Shown: positions 52,326-61,910, counted from the first letter of the stretch. The stretch is 64,000 nucleotides of DNA from Arenibacter troitsensis (GCF_900177645.1 NZ_FXAO01000001.1:832712-896711), one strand, 5' to 3'. Program-made: numbers and translations. The notes: generated by a model not told the origin, from the letters alone.

Positions 52326-52934
52326 TTATTGGGTATTCCAACTATGCTTAAAGGCGAATTGGTTTTGGGGCATTCGCTGCCTTTGGCTAATTTCTTTGCT
52401 CTGAAGTTTTTCTGGCAGTTCCTCCAGTTCCCCGCCGTAATAGCCTATGGCGACTGCCGTTGCAATATGATACTCCTTTGGGATATTGAAGATGCGCTGG
52501 GCATTTTTGTGATCTAAACCAGCCATATGGTGCATGGCTATACCCATGTACTGCGCCTGTACGGTCATTGCACCCAAACCCATACCCAAGTCGTGAAGGG
52601 CATGGAAATTTTCATTTCCATTATCCGTATCCTTTTTATAGGCCGTTAGCATCAATATTGGGGCATTTTTGGCCCATAGCTTATTGTTACCCGTTAGGTT
52701 GGCTATAATTTTTTCGTAAGCCTCTGAACCTTTTTCAGCGTATAGGAAGCGCCAAGGCTGTTCGTTATTGGAACTGGGAGCCCAACGCACGGCTTCGAAA
52801 AGTTGGTGCAAATGTTGTTCAGTGACTTTTTTGTCCTTAAAAATCCGAGGACTATATCGCTGTTTTAATAGTGCAAAAATTTCATAATCGGAATCCGCTA
52901 TATTTTCTAGTTGTATCTGCTCTGGTACTGTCAT
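52326..52934 (-). CDS. nitroreductase-family FMN oxidoreductase
   Basis: The 202-residue enzyme has the FMN-binding RYSPRIFKDK region, APSSNNEQPWRFLY, and the C-terminal HIATAVAIGYYGGELEELPE. It reduces nitroaromatics or quinone-like compounds with NAD(P)H. A typical homodimeric fold and full length are seen. It converges on the SSADH gene with 29 bases between stops. Confidence 0.9.
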   Translation of the reverse strand: MTVPEQIQLENIADSDYEIFALLKQRYSPRIFKDKKVTEQHLHQLFEAVRWAPSSNNEQPWRFLYAEKGSEAYEKIIANLTGNNKLWAKNAPILMLTAYKKDTDNGNENFHALHDLGMGLGAMTVQAQYMGIAMHHMAGLDHKNAQRIFNIPKEYHIATAVAIGYYGGELEELPEKLQSKEISQRQRMPQNQFAFKHSWNTQ

Positions 52935-53528
52935 GTTTATTTTTTTTAATGAATGTTATATTAAAAGGTTTCTTTATTGCAACAAATTGGTTGCCAAAAC
53001 AAATGTTTCTACCATAGTAGTATAGGTTATATAATGCCGCCCTTTGCAGGGGCTATAGGTCCTGGTTGGGTTTTTAATGTGTTTGGTTCTAATTGTATTT
53101 AATGGCTCGTAACACAGATATGTCCTGCCTAAATGAAAAACACATTGATCGACGACGGTAAATACAACTTTTTTGTTCTTAATAGTACTAGGTTGTATTT
53201 ACCACTTATGTGGGGTAATGTGTGCCTGTAATCGGTTTGTTCGAGGCATTACCAATGGAATGCCAACCGGGAAGTTTACACTGTGTAGACCTTAATTTTC
53301 ATAACAATAATAATAATTTGCCGTATCGTTTATTGACTCAAAACCATTAATGTTTGATTCTTTTCAAATTTACTTTTGAGGTTTGTCCTAAAATATGGGG
53401 GACAGGCAGGATTCAATTTCGCTCCTATAAAAAAATCCATATTAAACCTTGTGCTGGATAAGGTAATCGGGGAATTTTGGGTTGGGAGTGATACGGCAAA
53501 TAAACACTGTCTTCCCTTGTAGTTTAGG
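52935..53528. other. 594-base gap, the largest without a gene
   Basis: No frame in this stretch looks coding. It contains a perfect 12-bp inverted repeat at 53157-53203 (listed separately) and a lone TGTAGACC at 53284, which lacks the rest of the LytTR-type site. The right part, down to 53529, follows the stop of a leftward membrane-protein gene. Confidence 0.5.
53157..53203. repeat. 12-bp perfect inverted repeat with 23-base loop
   Basis: GGTAAATACAAC (53157-53168) and GTTGTATTTACC (53192-53203) match perfectly. The right arm overlaps a second imperfect dyad, TTACCAC-N6-GGGGTAA (53199-53218), so two alternative foldings compete for the same bases. No coding frame covers it. Confidence 0.55.
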
Positions 53529-54218
53529 TCAGATCCAAAATTTGCGTTTCATTCTTAAGAATCCGATAATAAAACTGATATACATCAATACGATCAGCGA
53601 TAGGTGAATTCTTCTGAGATGAACGTATTCATTCAATTGATAGGTATAATTATAGAATCTGGAAGCTTTGATCGGGGCATAACCCAGATAAAATATTAAC
53701 AGCCCTATACTAATCCATTTAATGCCTGTGAACCTAAAGTCCAATTTTTTAGAGCTTTGCCTGTGTTCTATAAAAAAAAGAATAATGCAGATTAAAATGG
53801 CAAAAGCTCCGGCCAGATAACTAAATACCTGGGATTCTAGCTTAAAGTTTTGAAAAAATGGATTTGCCAAGGATGCCATCAGATAAAAGGCGGTGGCCAA
53901 TATTATATAAGTCCTATATTTTTTCGTTTCTATATATTTCCAATAGACATAAAAGAAATAGCTAAAGAATACAATGTTGTAAATATTGTAAATAAAAACA
54001 TTGTGCGTAACAAAAGCGGAAAAAATGGAAATATGGAATACCTCATAGTTCTTTGTAAAATAGCCCAATAATTCATTTAAGAAGGTATACATTAAAAGTA
54101 TAGGGAAATACTTTAAAGGGGTATTGTAATATTTTGGGTATCTAATTAAAGCTATTGATAGGGTTACAGCATAGAGAGGTTGATAGGAATTCTCTAAAAT
54201 AGTATCCAATATTTCCAT
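53529..54218 (-). CDS. hypothetical polytopic membrane protein
   Basis: The 229-residue protein has about six or seven hydrophobic helices filling nearly the whole chain, with many aromatic residues (YNIVFFSYFFYVYWKYIE). Basic residues end the protein (FLRMKRKFWI). No transporter or enzyme motif is visible. It starts 36 bases downstream of the lipoprotein gene on the same strand, so the two may be co-transcribed. Confidence 0.72.
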   Translation of the reverse strand: MEILDTILENSYQPLYAVTLSIALIRYPKYYNTPLKYFPILLMYTFLNELLGYFTKNYEVFHISIFSAFVTHNVFIYNIYNIVFFSYFFYVYWKYIETKKYRTYIILATAFYLMASLANPFFQNFKLESQVFSYLAGAFAILICIILFFIEHRQSSKKLDFRFTGIKWISIGLLIFYLGYAPIKASRFYNYTYQLNEYVHLRRIHLSLIVLMYISFIIGFLRMKRKFWI

Positions 54219-54254
54219 TTTGCTTTGATCTGGGGTTAATAGGTCATAAAAATC

Positions 54255-54938
54255 TTAATGGTACGGAGGAGGAACCATGTTGGCCTCGTTCAAAACTAAA
54301 CTTTTATTTTTGGCATCAAAGGGAGCTGGTGGTGTTGTGGGCATAAAGGAAGCCTCAGATTTGCTCTCCTGGGATTGCATCCTGTCCATTTCCCCATCTT
54401 TTTTTGGTTCCAAATTATCGGTAAGTAAGACTGGGACGTTTTTACCATCTTCTTCTCTAATATAGAAGCCATATTCCTTATCATTTTTATCCTTAGTGGC
54501 GGGGATGATAAAGAATGAATTTTGTTTTGGATGTTTTATTTCCCTACCATCTTCAAAGGTCTTCTTATCTGGGTAATTGGAAAAATAAAAACGGAGGGAT
54601 GCAATTTCAACATTGGCCTTTTTAGCTTCTTGTTCAATATAATTCATGTATTCCTTTATGGTATTGTAGTCATAATAACCAAAACGGGCTACATCAAATT
54701 TTTTCTCAGGAGCAAGGTCATTTTCATATTTTTCAATTAGGCCTACCCTACGTTCGCCGTAGGCGTCATACATGGATTTTGCTTGGGCTACACTAACAAT
54801 CTGCTTAGGGGCGGTAATCTCTGTGGTTACAGGTTCGGTAACAGGTGTTTTCTCCTTCTTTTGCTCACAGGAAGTGAAACCAAAAACAACAAGGACTCCA
54901 GCGCATAATTTTACATAAGTTCTTTTTAGGTTTTTCAT
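54255..54938 (-). CDS. hypothetical lipoprotein
   Basis: The 227-residue precursor has a signal peptide and lipobox GFTSC (Cys24), then a Lys/Glu/Thr-rich linker. A folded region begins at about residue 48 (SVAQAKSMYDAYGERRVGLI), with RFGYYDYNTIKEYMNYIEQE and LRFYFSNYPD. These segments appear in several flavobacterial lipoproteins of unknown role. The C-terminus ends NEANMVPPPYH. No enzymatic residues are evident. Confidence 0.75.
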   Translation of the reverse strand: MKNLKRTYVKLCAGVLVVFGFTSCEQKKEKTPVTEPVTTEITAPKQIVSVAQAKSMYDAYGERRVGLIEKYENDLAPEKKFDVARFGYYDYNTIKEYMNYIEQEAKKANVEIASLRFYFSNYPDKKTFEDGREIKHPKQNSFFIIPATKDKNDKEYGFYIREEDGKNVPVLLTDNLEPKKDGEMDRMQSQESKSEASFMPTTPPAPFDAKNKSLVLNEANMVPPPYH

Positions 54939-55092
54939 GATTTAAATTTTTACAATTAGTTGAAAATAAAGTAATTAATTAGTGGTAAGCGTTGGGGGAA
55001 AACACTTGTTAAATTATATGTTAAATTACTGATTATTGCACATCTAAAAAAATAAGGCAATAAATTAATGTTTTTTTCTTAGAATGGATGTC

Positions 55093-55131
55093 AAAAAAAA
55101 TCCCATTTGGTGCTAGGGCCAAATGGGATTT
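55093..55131 (-). terminator. strong leftward terminator downstream of rho
   Basis: AAATCCCATTTGG (55098-55110) and CCAAATGGGATTT (55119-55131) make a perfect 13-bp stem with an 8-base loop. The preceding A-run (55093-55100) is the U-run for leftward transcripts. It lies 165 bases after the rho stop. Confidence 0.88.
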
Positions 55132-55202
55132 CAATATTGTCCCCAAATTTTAGGGATTATGATTACTTGTTTTTATTAGGAAAATTGCAAGTTAAACTAA
55201 TC

Positions 55203-55281
55203 CCGCCTTTTTCGGCGGAATCTAGGTTCAATACCCCGACCTTTGAGTCGATTCCTGTTATTGGGTGCAGGGCTTGCCCTG
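55203..55281. repeat. repeat-like hairpins between rho and its terminator
   Basis: CCGCCTTTTTCGGCGG (55203-55218) is a 5-bp stem-loop followed by AAT, and CAGGGCTTGCCCTG (55268-55281) is a compact perfect palindrome. The first has the same form as the hairpin at 57708-57722 (CCGC-N-TTTT...GCGGAAT). This suggests a dispersed intergenic palindrome family in this genome. Confidence 0.45.
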
Positions 55282-55295
55282 AGGTTTAATACCTT

Positions 55296-56981
55296 TTATT
55301 GATTCATGGTAAGCAAAAACTCTTCGTTGTTCTTGGTTTGTCTAAACCTTTGTTCAATGAATTCCATGGCTTCTACCGGATTCATATCGGCCAAATACTT
55401 TCTCATAATCCACATTCTCTGAATGGTATTTTCATCCAAGAGAAGGTCGTCCCTTCTTGTACTTGACGAAGTAAGATCGATGGCTGGGAATATTCTACGG
55501 TTGGATATTTTTCTATCCAATTGTAATTCCATGTTACCTGTTCCTTTGAATTCCTCAAAGATTACTTCATCCATTTTGGATCCAGTTTCTGTAAGTGCCG
55601 TGGCAATGATGGTCAGGGAGCCACCGCCTTCAATATTACGTGCTGCTCCAAAGAAGCGTTTTGGTTTATGCAATGCATTGGCATCAACACCTCCACTCAA
55701 TACCTTTCCTGAAGCAGGTTGTACCGTGTTGTATGCACGGGCAAGGCGGGTAATGGAATCCAATAGGATAACCACATCATGACCGCATTCTACCAAACGT
55801 TTTGCCTTCTCCAAAACAATATTGGCAACGCGCACATGTTCGGTAGCTTCCTTATCAAAAGTAGAGGCTACAACCTCACCACGAACATTACGCTGCATGT
55901 CCGTCACTTCCTCCGGCCTTTCATCGATCAAAAGAATAATTTGATAAACTTCCGGGTGATTGGCAGCAATACCATTGGCTATATCCTTTAAAAGCATGGT
56001 CTTACCTGTTTTTGGCTGGGATACGATCATACCTCTTTGTCCTTTTCCAATAGGACTGAATAAATCAATTATTCTTGTAGAAATAGTACTTTGTCTTTCC
56101 GCAAGATTGAATTTTTCCTGTGGGAACAAAGGGGTCAAGTGTTCAAAAGAGACCCTGTCCCTAACTATTTGGGGATCTATTCCGTTTATTTTGTTCACTT
56201 TAATAAGAGGGAAATACTTTTCGCCTTCTTTTGGCGGACGTACATTTCCAAGTACGGTATCTCCGGTCTTTAAGCCAAACAATCTTATTTGGGACTGGGA
56301 TACATAAATATCATCGGGAGAAGATAGGTAGTTGTAATCGGACGACCTTAAGAATCCATAACCATCCTGCATAATGTCTAGGACACCTTCACTTTCTATA
56401 ATACTGTCGAACTCAAATTCCGGTTCTTTGTATTTATTTTTTAAATCTTTATCAAAATTGCTGTTGTTTTTGTCAACATTGCCTTTTTGATGGTGAGGAT
56501 TCTTTTTATGCTGTTGTTTGTTGGATTGTGGGGTATTCTGTTGGGAAGCATTTTGTTGTGATGCACCTTTTTGAAATTCTTTTTTCGCCTGTACAGGATT
56601 ATTGTGTTGGCGCGGCTTTTTTTCACGTTTGGTCTCCTCTTTCTTATCTGCGACCGGGGTAGTGGTTTCTTCGGGGGTACTTGGTTTTTCTGTTGTGGCA
56701 ACAGATTTCATTTCCGATTTTCCAGGCGTGTCGGCATTTGTTACTGCCTCTTTTGGCTTCGACTTGATTATTCTGGACCTTTTAGGCTTGGCAGGGCTGC
56801 TTTCCTCTTGAATTGCATCCGTTCTTTCTTGAACAATTTTTGGATTTGATGCTTGTACATCCAAAATTTGATAGACCAAATCGAGCTTTTTTAAAGTTTT
56901 AAACTTGGCAACATTTAGGCCTTGGGCTATTTCCTGAAGCTCAGGAAGCTTTTTTGATTTTAAATCTGAAATCTCAAACAT
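55296..56981 (-). CDS. rho: transcription termination factor Rho with disordered insert
   Basis: The 561-residue hexameric RNA helicase stops transcription at rut sites. It has a Rho_N SAP-like domain (1-45), then about 135 residues of low-complexity sequence rich in Lys, Gln, Asn, Thr and Glu (55-190). The cold-shock RNA-binding domain follows (about 195-270), then the RecA motor: P-loop QPKTGKT (322-328), Walker [17 protein letters not shown] and the Q/R loops. E. coli Rho has 419 residues, so the difference is the insert. In Bacteroides a comparable insert drives Rho condensation; whether that holds here is unknown. It is a single gene. Confidence 0.96.
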   Translation of the reverse strand: MFEISDLKSKKLPELQEIAQGLNVAKFKTLKKLDLVYQILDVQASNPKIVQERTDAIQEESSPAKPKRSRIIKSKPKEAVTNADTPGKSEMKSVATTEKPSTPEETTTPVADKKEETKREKKPRQHNNPVQAKKEFQKGASQQNASQQNTPQSNKQQHKKNPHHQKGNVDKNNSNFDKDLKNKYKEPEFEFDSIIESEGVLDIMQDGYGFLRSSDYNYLSSPDDIYVSQSQIRLFGLKTGDTVLGNVRPPKEGEKYFPLIKVNKINGIDPQIVRDRVSFEHLTPLFPQEKFNLAERQSTISTRIIDLFSPIGKGQRGMIVSQPKTGKTMLLKDIANGIAANHPEVYQIILLIDERPEEVTDMQRNVRGEVVASTFDKEATEHVRVANIVLEKAKRLVECGHDVVILLDSITRLARAYNTVQPASGKVLSGGVDANALHKPKRFFGAARNIEGGGSLTIIATALTETGSKMDEVIFEEFKGTGNMELQLDRKISNRRIFPAIDLTSSSTRRDDLLLDENTIQRMWIMRKYLADMNPVEAMEFIEQRFRQTKNNEEFLLTMNQ

Positions 56982-57178
56982 TAAGTTTTGAATAAATTAT
57001 ACTTATTACGAAAATATGAAGTGTATGTTGTTCTTGTTTTTGGATAATAAAGGGAATGAAATCCCCTGTTGGTAAGTGATCTGACTTATAACGTAGCAAT
57101 ATTACAAATTATTTTCATAATTAGAGTGATAATTTTTAAAAAGACGCTTATTTTTGCCTCCAAATTGTATTGTAGAGC

Positions 57179-57589
57179 ATGATTCAAAGAATTCAGACCC
57201 TTTATTTAATCGTAGTTATACTATTGGGGGCGGTTGTGCCGTTCTTTGTAAATCTATGGTCGGATGCCAAGGGAAATGAGATATTTGCCGAAAATGAAGT
57301 GTTTGTTTCCATAGCTTTTTATGCCGTTGCAGTCTTAGGGCTGGCGGGGATTGTATTATTTAAGAATAGACAAAATCAATTTGTGGTAAACAGGTTGAAT
57401 ATGATATTGAATCTTTTTTTACTAGGATTTTTCGTTTACCGATCACTAAACTTATCCGGAGAGACTATTGTTTCTGAGAAGGGTATTGGGATGCTGATTC
57501 CTGTATTTTCTATCGTTTTTTTAGTCCTGGCCAACAGGGCAATAAAAAAGGATGAAGATCTTGTAAAATCTGTTGATCGATTGCGTTAA
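57179..57589 (+). CDS. DUF4293 membrane protein
   Basis: The 136-residue protein has four predicted helices (about 5-25, 43-60, 73-90, 105-122). It starts MIQRIQTLYLIVVILLGAVV, which is the typical opening of DUF4293. The family is restricted to Bacteroidota and commonly lies next to rho, as here. The function is unknown. It is divergent from rho and ends in a good terminator. Confidence 0.88.
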   Translation: MIQRIQTLYLIVVILLGAVVPFFVNLWSDAKGNEIFAENEVFVSIAFYAVAVLGLAGIVLFKNRQNQFVVNRLNMILNLFLLGFFVYRSLNLSGETIVSEKGIGMLIPVFSIVFLVLANRAIKKDEDLVKSVDRLR

Positions 57590-57618
57590 GCCTAACATCT
57601 TAGTAGTATTAGTGCGTG

Positions 57619-57646
57619 AACCCGGGGTAGTGCCCGGGTTTTTTTT
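57619..57646 (+). terminator. intrinsic terminator of the DUF4293 gene
   Basis: AACCCGGG (57619-57626), a 6-base loop, CCCGGGTT (57633-57640) and six further T residues give a canonical terminator 29 bases after the stop codon. Confidence 0.92.
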
Positions 57647-57707
57647 GATTGAAACTCACTTTAAATCGTTGCTTGCAAGGAATTTAAAACTGTTAGTTGA
57701 ACTAAGA

Positions 57708-57722
57708 CCGCTTTTCTAGCGG
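57708..57722. repeat. short palindrome resembling the one at 55203
   Basis: CCGCTTTTCTAGCGG is a 5-bp stem around TTTCT, followed by AATTT. It shares the form CCGCn-TTTT-nGCGGAAT with 55203-55218. It lies between the DUF4293 terminator and the convergent phosphoesterase gene. Confidence 0.4.
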
Positions 57723-57756
57723 AATTTTGTGGTTTATATTTTTAAGCCCATGAGAA

Positions 57757-58254
57757 TCATCCCCTTTTTTCAAGCTCTATAATTTCCAGATCCTTAATGT
57801 TTTCCTTGTCGATAACAAATCTCAACATGGTCCGTATTTGATGAAACCCATGTATGCCACAAGCTCCAGGGTTCATATGTAACAGGTTTAACTTTTTATC
57901 CCACATTACTTTTAGAATATGGGAGTGTCCGGAGATAAATAGTTTAGGGGGATTTATTTTGATCTCCTCCCTGATACGCACATTGTACTTGTTGGGATAT
58001 CCACCAATATGGGTTATCCAGACATCTACCTCCTCGCAGTTAAACCGGTTGTCCAATGGATATTCCAACTGAATTTTATTTTCATCTATATTTCCATAGA
58101 CACCTTTTACGGGCTTTATCTTTTGTAAGGTGTCCATTACCTCCAAATTGCCAATATCCCCTGCATGCCATATTTCGTCAGCCTCCTTGGCGTATTTAAG
58201 AATTTTATCATCCATATGTCCATGGGTGTCAGAAAGGAGGAGTATCTTTTTCAT
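57757..58254 (-). CDS. YfcE/MJ0936-family metallophosphoesterase
   Basis: A phosphodiesterase-fold protein with all the metal motifs: SDTHGH, HAGDIGN, VYGNID, ITHIGG and SGHSH. I chose the ATG at 58254 (MKKILLLSDTHGH, 165 residues) because the six residues before it in the open frame to 58272 add nothing to the fold. Homologues act on 2',3'-cyclic or model phosphodiesters in vitro; the physiological substrate is not established. It converges on the DUF4293 gene. Confidence 0.9.
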   Translation of the reverse strand: MKKILLLSDTHGHMDDKILKYAKEADEIWHAGDIGNLEVMDTLQKIKPVKGVYGNIDENKIQLEYPLDNRFNCEEVDVWITHIGGYPNKYNVRIREEIKINPPKLFISGHSHILKVMWDKKLNLLHMNPGACGIHGFHQIRTMLRFVIDKENIKDLEIIELEKRG

Positions 58255-58477
58255 GCGTTTAATTATTTTCATTTAGTTGCCAAGTAAGCAAATGGCGCTT
58301 GGGAAACCTTGGTGGGCCCGGGAGGCCATCATTGAAATTTTATGCCTATAAACTTAAGGGAACTGGATAATTACCCATAGCTATACTTTATATCAATATT
58401 GTATTAAATCATTTTGTCATCCTGTTTTTCTCCATTAGAACAAGTATCTTTGCCAACCACAAAACTAATTTATTCGT

Positions 58478-59230
58478 TTGAGATATTTCGTCCAATTTTC
58501 TTATCAGGGCAGGTCGTATCACGGTTGGCAAAGACAGCCCAATGCAATAAGCGTACAAGAGGTTTTGGAAAATGCTTTTTCCTTAATTTTACGGGAAACG
58601 GTATCTTTGACAGGGGCGGGGAGGACAGATGCTGGGGTCCATGCCAGGGAAATGTACGCCCATTTTGATTCTGATGCTTTATGTGAAGGTTCAGAATTGG
58701 TTCATAGGTTAAACGCCTATCTTCCGGAAGACATAGCCATTGTTTCCATTTTTGGAGTTCCATGGGAGGCACATGCCCGCTTCGATGCTACAGAGCGTAC
58801 ATACGAATATTGGATAGTACAAAATAAGAATCCCTTTTTGGTAGAAGGGGCCTATTATGTGAAATATCCGTTAAATATAGAGCAGATGAACAAGGCTGCA
58901 GCTATTTTAGTGGCTCATAAGGATTTTGAATGTTTTTCAAAATCCAATACGGATGTAAAAACTTATCTCTGTGATGTTAGGAAGGCCCAATGGACCAAAG
59001 AAGGAGACAAGTTGGTTTTTACCATAACCGCCGATAGATTTTTGAGGAATATGGTCCGTGCCATCGTAGGAACCCTATTGGATGTTGGTCTGGGCAAATC
59101 TTCCCCGACGAACATGGAACATATATTGGCCAGTAAGGATAGGGGACAGGCCGGGGTTTCGGTACCTGCAAAAGGATTATATTTGACAGCGATAAAATAT
59201 CCAAAAAATATTATTGATCACCATGGATAA
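58478..59230 (+). CDS. truA: tRNA pseudouridine(38-40) synthase TruA
   Basis: The 250-residue enzyme isomerises U38-U40 in the anticodon stem. The nucleophile Asp51 lies in GAGRTDAGVHA. It begins MRYFVQFSYQGRSYHGWQRQ, and FLRNMVRAIVGTLLDVG is the conserved C-terminal motif. The start is TTG at 58478; no better in-frame ATG precedes the first strand. The last 8 bases overlap the ABC exporter gene, implying coupled translation. Confidence 0.95.
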   Translation: MRYFVQFSYQGRSYHGWQRQPNAISVQEVLENAFSLILRETVSLTGAGRTDAGVHAREMYAHFDSDALCEGSELVHRLNAYLPEDIAIVSIFGVPWEAHARFDATERTYEYWIVQNKNPFLVEGAYYVKYPLNIEQMNKAAAILVAHKDFECFSKSNTDVKTYLCDVRKAQWTKEGDKLVFTITADRFLRNMVRAIVGTLLDVGLGKSSPTNMEHILASKDRGQAGVSVPAKGLYLTAIKYPKNIIDHHG

Positions 59231-60989
59231 GGATACGGGGAAAGCATTTGATTATAGACTGTTTAAGCGCTTGCTTAGGCATGTTAGGCCATATTTAATT
59301 ACATTTTATGGAGTTGCCATAGCAGCAATCCTACTCTCTGGTTTTGCGGTTTTAACGCCCATTTTGGTGGGGGAGATAGTTGATAATGCCATTACCAACA
59401 AGGATGGTCAAAAATTATTGACCTTGACCCTGGCCATGGTAGGTGTACTTTTAGGGGAAGTTTTAAGTCAGCTGTATTTTAATTATTACGCCAATTGGTT
59501 GGGAGAATCCGTTATTAAGGATATACGGATAAAACTTTTTAATCATCTTATGGGGTTTAAGATGAAGTATTATGATAATTCCTCCATTGGTTTGTTGGTT
59601 ACCCGTGCGGTGACGGATATGCAGAGGATAGGCGAGATTTTTAGCGAAGGTTTTTTTGTGATTGTGTCCGATCTACTAAAAATGTTGGTAGTGGCCATTG
59701 TAATGATCGTGGCCAATTGGAAACTGTCGTTGATCGTATTTGCCGTGTTGCCTATAATTTTATATGCAACTCGACTGTTTCAAAAGGCCATGAAGGTTGC
59801 TTTTATTGAGGTTAGGGCCCAAGTTTCGAACCTAAACTCCTTTGTTCAGGAACGCATTACAGGAATGAAGATAGTACAGTTGTTTACCAGGGAGGAAATA
59901 GAAAAGGAAAAATTCAGGGAAATCAATGAAAAACATCAAAATGCCTGGTTAAGAACGGTATGGTACAACTCTATATTTTTCCCAGTCGCAGAAATTGTCT
60001 CATCTATTACCGTAGGATTGATAGTTTGGTACGGGGGATTGCAGAATGTTGCCAATATAAGCCAAGAGGAATATGGTACCATTTTTATGTTCATACTACT
60101 GTCTAGTATGTTGTTCCGTCCACTGCGTCAAATTGCAGATAAGTTCAATACCCTTCAAATGGGTATGGTTGCGGCAAATAGGGTATTTAAAATATTGGAT
60201 ACCGATAGTAATATTCAAGATGCAGGAACTATAGAAAAAGCAAGTGTTAAAGGGGATATTGAGTTTCAAAATGTCCGCTTCGGTTATCTGGAAAATGAGG
60301 AAGTGTTGCACGGAATTTCATTTAAAGTAAAAGCGGGAGAGACCATTGCCATAGTAGGGGCCACAGGAGCCGGAAAATCTACCATTATAAACTTACTCAA
60401 TCGCTTCTACGAAATTAATTCCGGAGCTATATTAATCGATGGTATCAATATAAAGGACTATAAGTTGACATCCTTAAGGTCTAAAATTGCCGTGGTTTTG
60501 CAGGATGTATTTCTATTTGCCGATACCATTGCCAATAATATTTCCTTAAAGAATGATGACATCACCATAGCGGATATGGAAGAGGCTGCCAAGCAGATTG
60601 GTGTGCATGGATTCATTTCTAGCCTACCAGGGGGGTACACCTACAATATTAAGGAAAGGGGTACTATGCTTTCCAGTGGCCAACGACAATTGATAGCCTT
60701 CCTTAGGGCCTATGTAAGCAATCCCAGTATTTTGGTTTTGGATGAGGCTACTTCCTCGGTAGATACCTATTCCGAGCAGTTGATACAACTTGCAACAGAA
60801 AAGATTACTGAAGGGCGTACTTCAATTATTATTGCCCATCGTTTGGCGACCATTAAAAAGGCCGATAAAATATTGGTAATGCAGGACGGCTTAATAGTAG
60901 AGACCGGGACCCATAAAGAACTATTGAAGCAAAAAGGGTATTATCAAAATTTATATGAAGCCCAATTCTTGGCCGAAGAGGTAGCCTAG
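59223..60989 (+). CDS. MsbA-like ABC exporter (fused membrane and ATPase domains)
   Basis: This half-transporter has six helices (about 25-305) followed by an ATPase domain: Walker A GATGAGKST, Q-loop, signature LSSGQRQ, Walker B ILVLDEATS and switch IIAHRL. I chose ATG 59223 (588 residues, MDKDTGKAFDYRLFKRLLRH), which overlaps the truA stop as ATGGATAA; a TTG at 59214 would add three residues. Family members export lipids, peptides or drugs. In Bacteroidota a copy beside truA is common and is likely housekeeping. Confidence 0.92.
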   Translation: MDKDTGKAFDYRLFKRLLRHVRPYLITFYGVAIAAILLSGFAVLTPILVGEIVDNAITNKDGQKLLTLTLAMVGVLLGEVLSQLYFNYYANWLGESVIKDIRIKLFNHLMGFKMKYYDNSSIGLLVTRAVTDMQRIGEIFSEGFFVIVSDLLKMLVVAIVMIVANWKLSLIVFAVLPIILYATRLFQKAMKVAFIEVRAQVSNLNSFVQERITGMKIVQLFTREEIEKEKFREINEKHQNAWLRTVWYNSIFFPVAEIVSSITVGLIVWYGGLQNVANISQEEYGTIFMFILLSSMLFRPLRQIADKFNTLQMGMVAANRVFKILDTDSNIQDAGTIEKASVKGDIEFQNVRFGYLENEEVLHGISFKVKAGETIAIVGATGAGKSTIINLLNRFYEINSGAILIDGINIKDYKLTSLRSKIAVVLQDVFLFADTIANNISLKNDDITIADMEEAAKQIGVHGFISSLPGGYTYNIKERGTMLSSGQRQLIAFLRAYVSNPSILVLDEATSSVDTYSEQLIQLATEKITEGRTSIIIAHRLATIKKADKILVMQDGLIVETGTHKELLKQKGYYQNLYEAQFLAEEVA

Positions 60990-60990
60990 G

Positions 60991-61012
60991 ATTGCACTTA
61001 AGGTAGTGCAAT
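60991..61012. terminator. hairpin between convergent exporter and cdaA genes
   Basis: ATTGCACT (60991-60998) and AGTGCAAT (61005-61012) form a perfect 8-bp stem with a 6-base loop in the 22-base space between two stop codons. No long T-run follows on either strand, so termination would be weak or bidirectional. Confidence 0.55.
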
Positions 61013-61797
61013 TAAAGTAAGTCCGATTTTATTAAACTGGAAAGTTCTTCCAAATCCTTGAACAGTACAAATTCTCCGTTCTTTATATAGGATATAAGGC
61101 CCGTTTCCTCACTGACTATAATGGCCAGGGAATCTGTTTTTTCTGTTATGCCAACGGCCGCCCTATGTCTTAGGCCAAACCGTAAGGGAATGGAGCGTTC
61201 ATTGGAAACGGGAAGGATTACCCGGGTAGCCACTATATAATTATCCTCAATAACTACTGCGCCGTCATGTAAGGGGCTGTTCTTGTAAAAAATACTTTCC
61301 AGAATGGGCTGGGTAATTTCAATACTCATTTTGTCCCCGGTAGACTTAACAAAGTCCAAGGAATTATTTCTGGCAATAATGATCAGGGCACCAGTTTTGG
61401 TGCTTCCCATTTTTTCGCATGCTGCAACAATTGCATCCACGTTGGTCCCTATGGTAAGTCCGTCTTCCTTTAGGAATTTAAAGTGTTTTAAAAAGTTGCG
61501 TTTGGAGGCCAAATTGGTAGAGCCCACCATTAACAGAAACTTTCTGATTTCCTGCTGGAAAACAATGATAAGGGCTATAAGTCCTACTTGCATAAAACCA
61601 CCGACCATGCTGCTTATCATTTTCATATCCAAAACTTCGGTCAACTTCCAAAAAGCCCAAACAATAACGATACCAATAAATATATTAATGGCTACGGTTC
61701 CACGGACTAATTGGTAGACATAATACATTAGTATAGCCACCAAAAAGATGTCTATAATATCTGTAACACTAAAATCTAAGAAGTTTAAAAAATCCAA
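61012..61797 (-). CDS. cdaA: diadenylate cyclase CdaA
   Basis: The 261-residue membrane enzyme makes cyclic di-AMP from two ATP. Three N-terminal helices (about 8-75) precede the DAC domain. That domain has the catalytic DGA in SPLHDGAVVIE and the RHR motif in GLRHRAAVGITEKTD. Both motifs and the length match CdaA (DisA_N family). Cyclic di-AMP usually controls potassium and osmotic balance. It lies upstream-adjacent to folP on the same strand but 113 bases apart. Confidence 0.95.
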   Translation of the reverse strand: MDFLNFLDFSVTDIIDIFLVAILMYYVYQLVRGTVAINIFIGIVIVWAFWKLTEVLDMKMISSMVGGFMQVGLIALIIVFQQEIRKFLLMVGSTNLASKRNFLKHFKFLKEDGLTIGTNVDAIVAACEKMGSTKTGALIIIARNNSLDFVKSTGDKMSIEITQPILESIFYKNSPLHDGAVVIEDNYIVATRVILPVSNERSIPLRFGLRHRAAVGITEKTDSLAIIVSEETGLISYIKNGEFVLFKDLEELSSLIKSDLL

Positions 61798-61910
61798 TCC
61801 TGTGGTTTTTGTAAAAATAGGAAATAAGCTATAACCTCAAATTAAATTCGAAAAAATGTTTTGGCTCTTTTTTGAACAATTTTTTACTAGCGGAGCATAA
61901 AAATTGGGTA

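Noticed and set aside
53284-53296. TGTAGACC resembling the LytTR-type half-site
   Set aside because: It lacks the ending TGG, has no partner 21 bp away and no -7 box at the right distance.
52935-53528. CRISPR array or mobile element in the largest gap
   Set aside because: There are no regularly spaced repeats, terminal inverted repeats of a transposon or target duplications; only one inverted repeat is present.
55204-55290. tRNA-like fold downstream of rho (contains GGTTCAATACC-like bases)
   Set aside because: The cloverleaf cannot be closed: acceptor and anticodon stems do not pair, and no tRNA-length fold with conserved bases is found.
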